Assembly (NCBI RefSeq): GCF_022271435.1
Contig: NZ_JAFIQY010000009.1
Coordinates: forward strand, 1-64,000
Origin: Streptomyces monomycini
GTDB taxonomy: Bacteria > Actinomycetota > Actinomycetes > Streptomycetales > Streptomycetaceae
Reading direction: 5' to 3'
Length of the DNA stretch: 64,000 nt
Made by a program: the position numbers and the translations under genes. Below are positions 62,085-64,000 of this stretch, in pieces. How positions within the stretch are numbered: position 1 is the first letter of the stretch; every line of letters starts with the position of its first letter. A model generated the notes under the pieces. That model had not been told where the DNA came from and did no database searches. It worked only from the letters and a program-made list of their open reading frames with translations.

Positions 62085-63032
62085 TCAGCGGTGGGGCGTA
62101 CGGGGCGAGTGGCGGTGGGCGAGCGCTTCGTAGGAAGCGGACAGGGCGGGCGCCGCGGTCTCGTACGTACGCTGTGCGACGCCCACGAACAGGCAGTCCA
62201 CGACCAGCAGTTGGCTGGTGCGCGAGGACATGGCGGCGGGGCGCAGCTCGCTCTCCCGGGCCGTGGACGTGGTCAGGACGTGATCGGCGTACGAGGCGAT
62301 GCCGCCGTCCGGGCGGCCGGTGATCGCGATGGTCGTCGCGCCCCGGTCGAAGGCGACCCGCAGCGGCTCTATGACGTCGGTGGTACGCCCCGAATGGGTG
62401 ATCGCGATGGCCACGTCACCGGCGCGCATCTGGACCGCGTTGGTCACCGCGAGGTGCGGGTCGGAGTGGGCGTGCGCGATCAGGCCGATCCGCAGCAGCT
62501 TCTGGACCAGGTCCTGGCCGACGAGGTTGGAGGCCCCTATGCCGTACACGTCGATGCGCCGGGCCGCGGCCAGCGCGCCGACCGCCGCCTCCAGCTGCGT
62601 CAGGTCCAGACCGGCCGCGGTGTCGGCCAGGCACTGCTGTTCCTCCTGGGCCAGCTTCGCGACCACGTCGGGGAGCGCGTCGTCGACCGCTATGTCGGCG
62701 GTGACGGCGGGTGCGCGGCCGGTGGCCTGCTGGGTGGCGAGGGCGGCCAGCGCGATGCGCAGGTCGCGGTAGCCCGGGTAGCCGAGCAGGCGCGAGGTCC
62801 GTACGACGGTGGCCTCGCTCGTGCCCGTACGTTCCGCGAGGCCGGTGACGGTGAGCGCGGCGCAGCCGGCCGGGTCGCTCGCGACAGCCTCCGCGACCCG
62901 CTGCATGGAACGGGTCATGGACGGCGCCAGCGTGCGCACCTTGGCGGCCAGGGCCGCGGGGGCGGGCGGGCTCGGGGCGGCCCGTGCGGCGGCGCCGGAG
63001 TCCTTGAAAGTTTCCTTCAGGTCGGGGCTCAC
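62085..63032 (-). CDS. murR: RpiR-family regulator (MurR-like)
   Basis: The 315-residue product has an N-terminal helix-turn-helix (about 38-105, SMQRVAEAVASDPAGCAALTVTGLAERTGTSEATVVRTSRLLGYPGYRDLRIAL) and a C-terminal SIS domain (RIDVYGIGASNLVGQDLVQKLLRIG, DVAIAITHSGRTTDVIEPLRVA) that would bind MurNAc-6-P or a related sugar phosphate. The GTG start at 63032 has no Shine-Dalgarno; the message may be leaderless. A GAAA-N-TTTC dyad lies just upstream and another just inside the gene, as expected for autoregulation. It is co-directional with murQP. Confidence 0.87.
   Translation of the reverse strand: MSPDLKETFKDSGAAARAAPSPPAPAALAAKVRTLAPSMTRSMQRVAEAVASDPAGCAALTVTGLAERTGTSEATVVRTSRLLGYPGYRDLRIALAALATQQATGRAPAVTADIAVDDALPDVVAKLAQEEQQCLADTAAGLDLTQLEAAVGALAAARRIDVYGIGASNLVGQDLVQKLLRIGLIAHAHSDPHLAVTNAVQMRAGDVAIAITHSGRTTDVIEPLRVAFDRGATTIAITGRPDGGIASYADHVLTTSTARESELRPAAMSSRTSQLLVVDCLFVGVAQRTYETAAPALSASYEALAHRHSPRTPHR
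63006..63014. promoter_or_regulatory. RpiR-like dyad inside murR start
   Basis: GAAAGTTTC is a perfect dyad of the GAAA-N-TTTC type bound by RpiR-family regulators. It lies 18-26 nt downstream of the start codon within the murR coding sequence. Confidence 0.45.
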
Positions 63033-63033
63033 A

Positions 63034-63052
63034 GCTGAAAAGTAATTTCAGC
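63034..63052. promoter_or_regulatory. RpiR/MurR operator candidate
   Basis: GCTGAAA-AGTAA-TTTCAGC is a perfect 7-bp inverted repeat with a 5-nt centre, touching the murR start codon. It is distinctly AT-rich in a GC-rich context, consistent with a conserved operator. Confidence 0.65.
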
Positions 63053-63187
63053 GGCGGTCCGCGTCAATACCCGTCGGGTGCCGTCCGGGCGTCGACCGGT
63101 CAGTGTGCGGCCGGTGTGCGGCAGGAGTGCGGCCGGTGGCGCGGGCAGCCGGAGCGGTTGTCAGTGGTGCGGGAGAGAATGGGGGGC

Positions 63188-63550
63188 ATGGAGCTCGAAC
63201 AGGCACTGCACGCGGCCCGCGCGCTGGTCCTCGCGGACCTGGTGGCGGGCGAAGTCGCCGACGCGGAGATCGTCTCGATGGTCGAGGATTCCGTGACGCA
63301 CCGCCGATGGTGGGTGGAGCAGTGGCCCGAGGGCGCCGAGTTCGTGGCCGGGCTGATAGCGCAGGACGTCCAGGACGCGCTCCTGGAGCGGTACGGCCGC
63401 TGGCCGCTGTGCCCCGTGTGCCTGCACGGCGGCGATCCGCACGCCCTCGACGTCGAGCCCGAATTGGGCCCCGACCCGCACTGGGTCTGCCCCAAGACGG
63501 CGGTCTCGGTGGCCAGGGTCGGCTCGCTGGGCGCCACCGCAGGAGGCTGA
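63188..63550 (+). CDS. Unknown conserved actinobacterial protein, 120 aa
   Basis: The product starts MELEQALHAARALVLADLVAGEVADAEIVSMVEDSVTHRRWWVEQWPEG (read in parts) and is helical in its first 75 residues. It then carries a putative zinc-ribbon-like CPVC...C arrangement (WPLCPVCLHGGDPHALDVEPE, HWVCPKT). ATG 63188 is chosen; ATG 63179 is nine bases upstream. It precedes the DUF4031 gene by one base and is certainly co-transcribed with it. No function known. Confidence 0.7.
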   Translation: MELEQALHAARALVLADLVAGEVADAEIVSMVEDSVTHRRWWVEQWPEGAEFVAGLIAQDVQDALLERYGRWPLCPVCLHGGDPHALDVEPELGPDPHWVCPKTAVSVARVGSLGATAGG

Positions 63551-63551
63551 C

Positions 63552-63833
63552 ATGGCGCTCTACATCGACCCGCCGACCTGGCCCGGGCACGGCCGGATGT
63601 GGTCCCACCTCGTCAGCGACGCCTCGTTCGAGGAACTGCACGCCTTCGCCGCGCGCATCGGCTGCCCCCGCAAGGCGTTCGACCGCGATCACTACGACAT
63701 ACCGGCGGAGCGGCACGCGGACGCGGTGCGCGCGGGCGCGCTGGAGGCCGGCAGCAGGGAGCTGGTCCGCCTCCTGCGCGAGGCGGGCCTGCGCCGTCCG
63801 AAGAGCCGGGAGGGCGGAGCGGTGGGGCAGTAG
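63552..63833 (+). CDS. DUF4031-family protein
   Basis: The 93-residue product begins MALYIDPPTWPGHGRMWSHLVSD and continues FEELHAFAARIGCPRKAFDRDHYDIPAERHADAVRAGA, the complete DUF4031 pattern with invariant Trp, His and Asp residues (WSHL, FDRDHYD). The conserved His/Asp set suggests a metal or catalytic site but none is established. Coupled to the preceding gene; the family often travels with it. Confidence 0.85.
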   Translation: MALYIDPPTWPGHGRMWSHLVSDASFEELHAFAARIGCPRKAFDRDHYDIPAERHADAVRAGALEAGSRELVRLLREAGLRRPKSREGGAVGQ

Positions 63834-64000
63834 GGGAGGGGGAGAGCGGCGGCAGGGAGTAGCGGGCGGGTGGGGTGCCGCGTCGGTATCGCATCGGGAT
63901 CGGTACCGCATCGGGATCGGGGCCGGGTCGGTCCGGGTCGGTCCGGGTCCGGGGCGGGCCGGGATCCGGAAACGGCGAAGGCCCGCCCGGGGTGCCGGGC
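63834..64000. repeat. Low-complexity end of window
   Basis: CGCATCGGGATCGG(T/G) occurs twice at about 63889-63922, followed by GGTCGGTCCG repeats. The last 25 bases (GGCCCGCCCGGGGTGCCGGGC region) look like the start of a terminator stem cut by the window end. No gene. Confidence 0.5.

Overview
This is chromosomal DNA of a Streptomyces species or close relative. GC content is very high, third codon positions are GC-rich, and GTG/TTG starts are common. Gene content and order match the Streptomyces core block phoU-phoR-phoP-carD-ispD-ispF-cysS-rlmB-msiK ... terD-cdgB-nagA-nagK-otsB-otsA-groEL2-murQ as I remember it from S. coelicolor. I made no database search; all family calls come from motifs, domain layout and gene neighbourhood.

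Region 1 (1-3.0 kb) is accessory. It holds the end of an unknown gene and an AIPR-type (abortive infection phage resistance) gene that is visibly lower in GC and broken by one extra G in a G7 tract. Region 2 (3.1-18.4 kb) is core: a tiny Cys-rich peptide, the phosphate regulon (phoU divergent from phoRP, with a PHO-box candidate), a lipoprotein, carD, ispD-ispF, cysS, rlmB, a DoxX protein, a sugar nucleotidyltransferase, msiK with a DasR-type operator, and tRNA-Thr(TGT).

Region 3 (18.4-37.5 kb) is largely accessory: a GntR/UTRA regulator with a GT2 glycosyltransferase, a four-gene WXG100/type VII secretion-like locus, an FkbM methyltransferase, an amidohydrolase, small membrane proteins and lipoproteins, an AraC-GyrI regulator, a degenerate M24 peptidase, a SoxR-boxed quinone oxidoreductase, a pentapeptide-repeat protein, a GDSL hydrolase, a frameshifted erythromycin-esterase-like gene, and more than 1 kb of repeat-rich non-coding DNA with a 40-bp minisatellite.

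Region 4 (37.5-64 kb) is core: terD, an arfB-like gene, a flavin reductase, cdgB (GAF-PAS-GGDEF) behind two BldD-like palindromes, a membrane-anchored CBM-like protein, a pfkB sugar kinase, nagA-nagK divergent from a sugar-binding lipoprotein with DasR-like sites, otsB/otsA, a GpgS-like glycosyltransferase, a ThrC-like enzyme under a SAM riboswitch followed by a MoaD/CysO-like carrier ending in GGC, a cold-shock protein, groEL2 behind two CIRCE elements, an SDR, an alanine symporter, and a murP-murQ / murR set, then two small conserved genes.

Themes: (a) amino-sugar and cell-wall recycling (msiK, sugar-binding lipoprotein, nagA, nagK, murP, murQ, murR) linked by DasR-like and RpiR-like operators; (b) trehalose and glucosyl-phosphoglycerate synthesis; (c) sulfur amino-acid metabolism, where the SAM riboswitch, ThrC-like enzyme and GGC-tailed carrier suggest carrier-protein-dependent homocysteine synthesis rather than threonine synthesis. 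Short tandem repeats, including three arrays with 8-bp units, occupy an unusual number of intergenic spacers.
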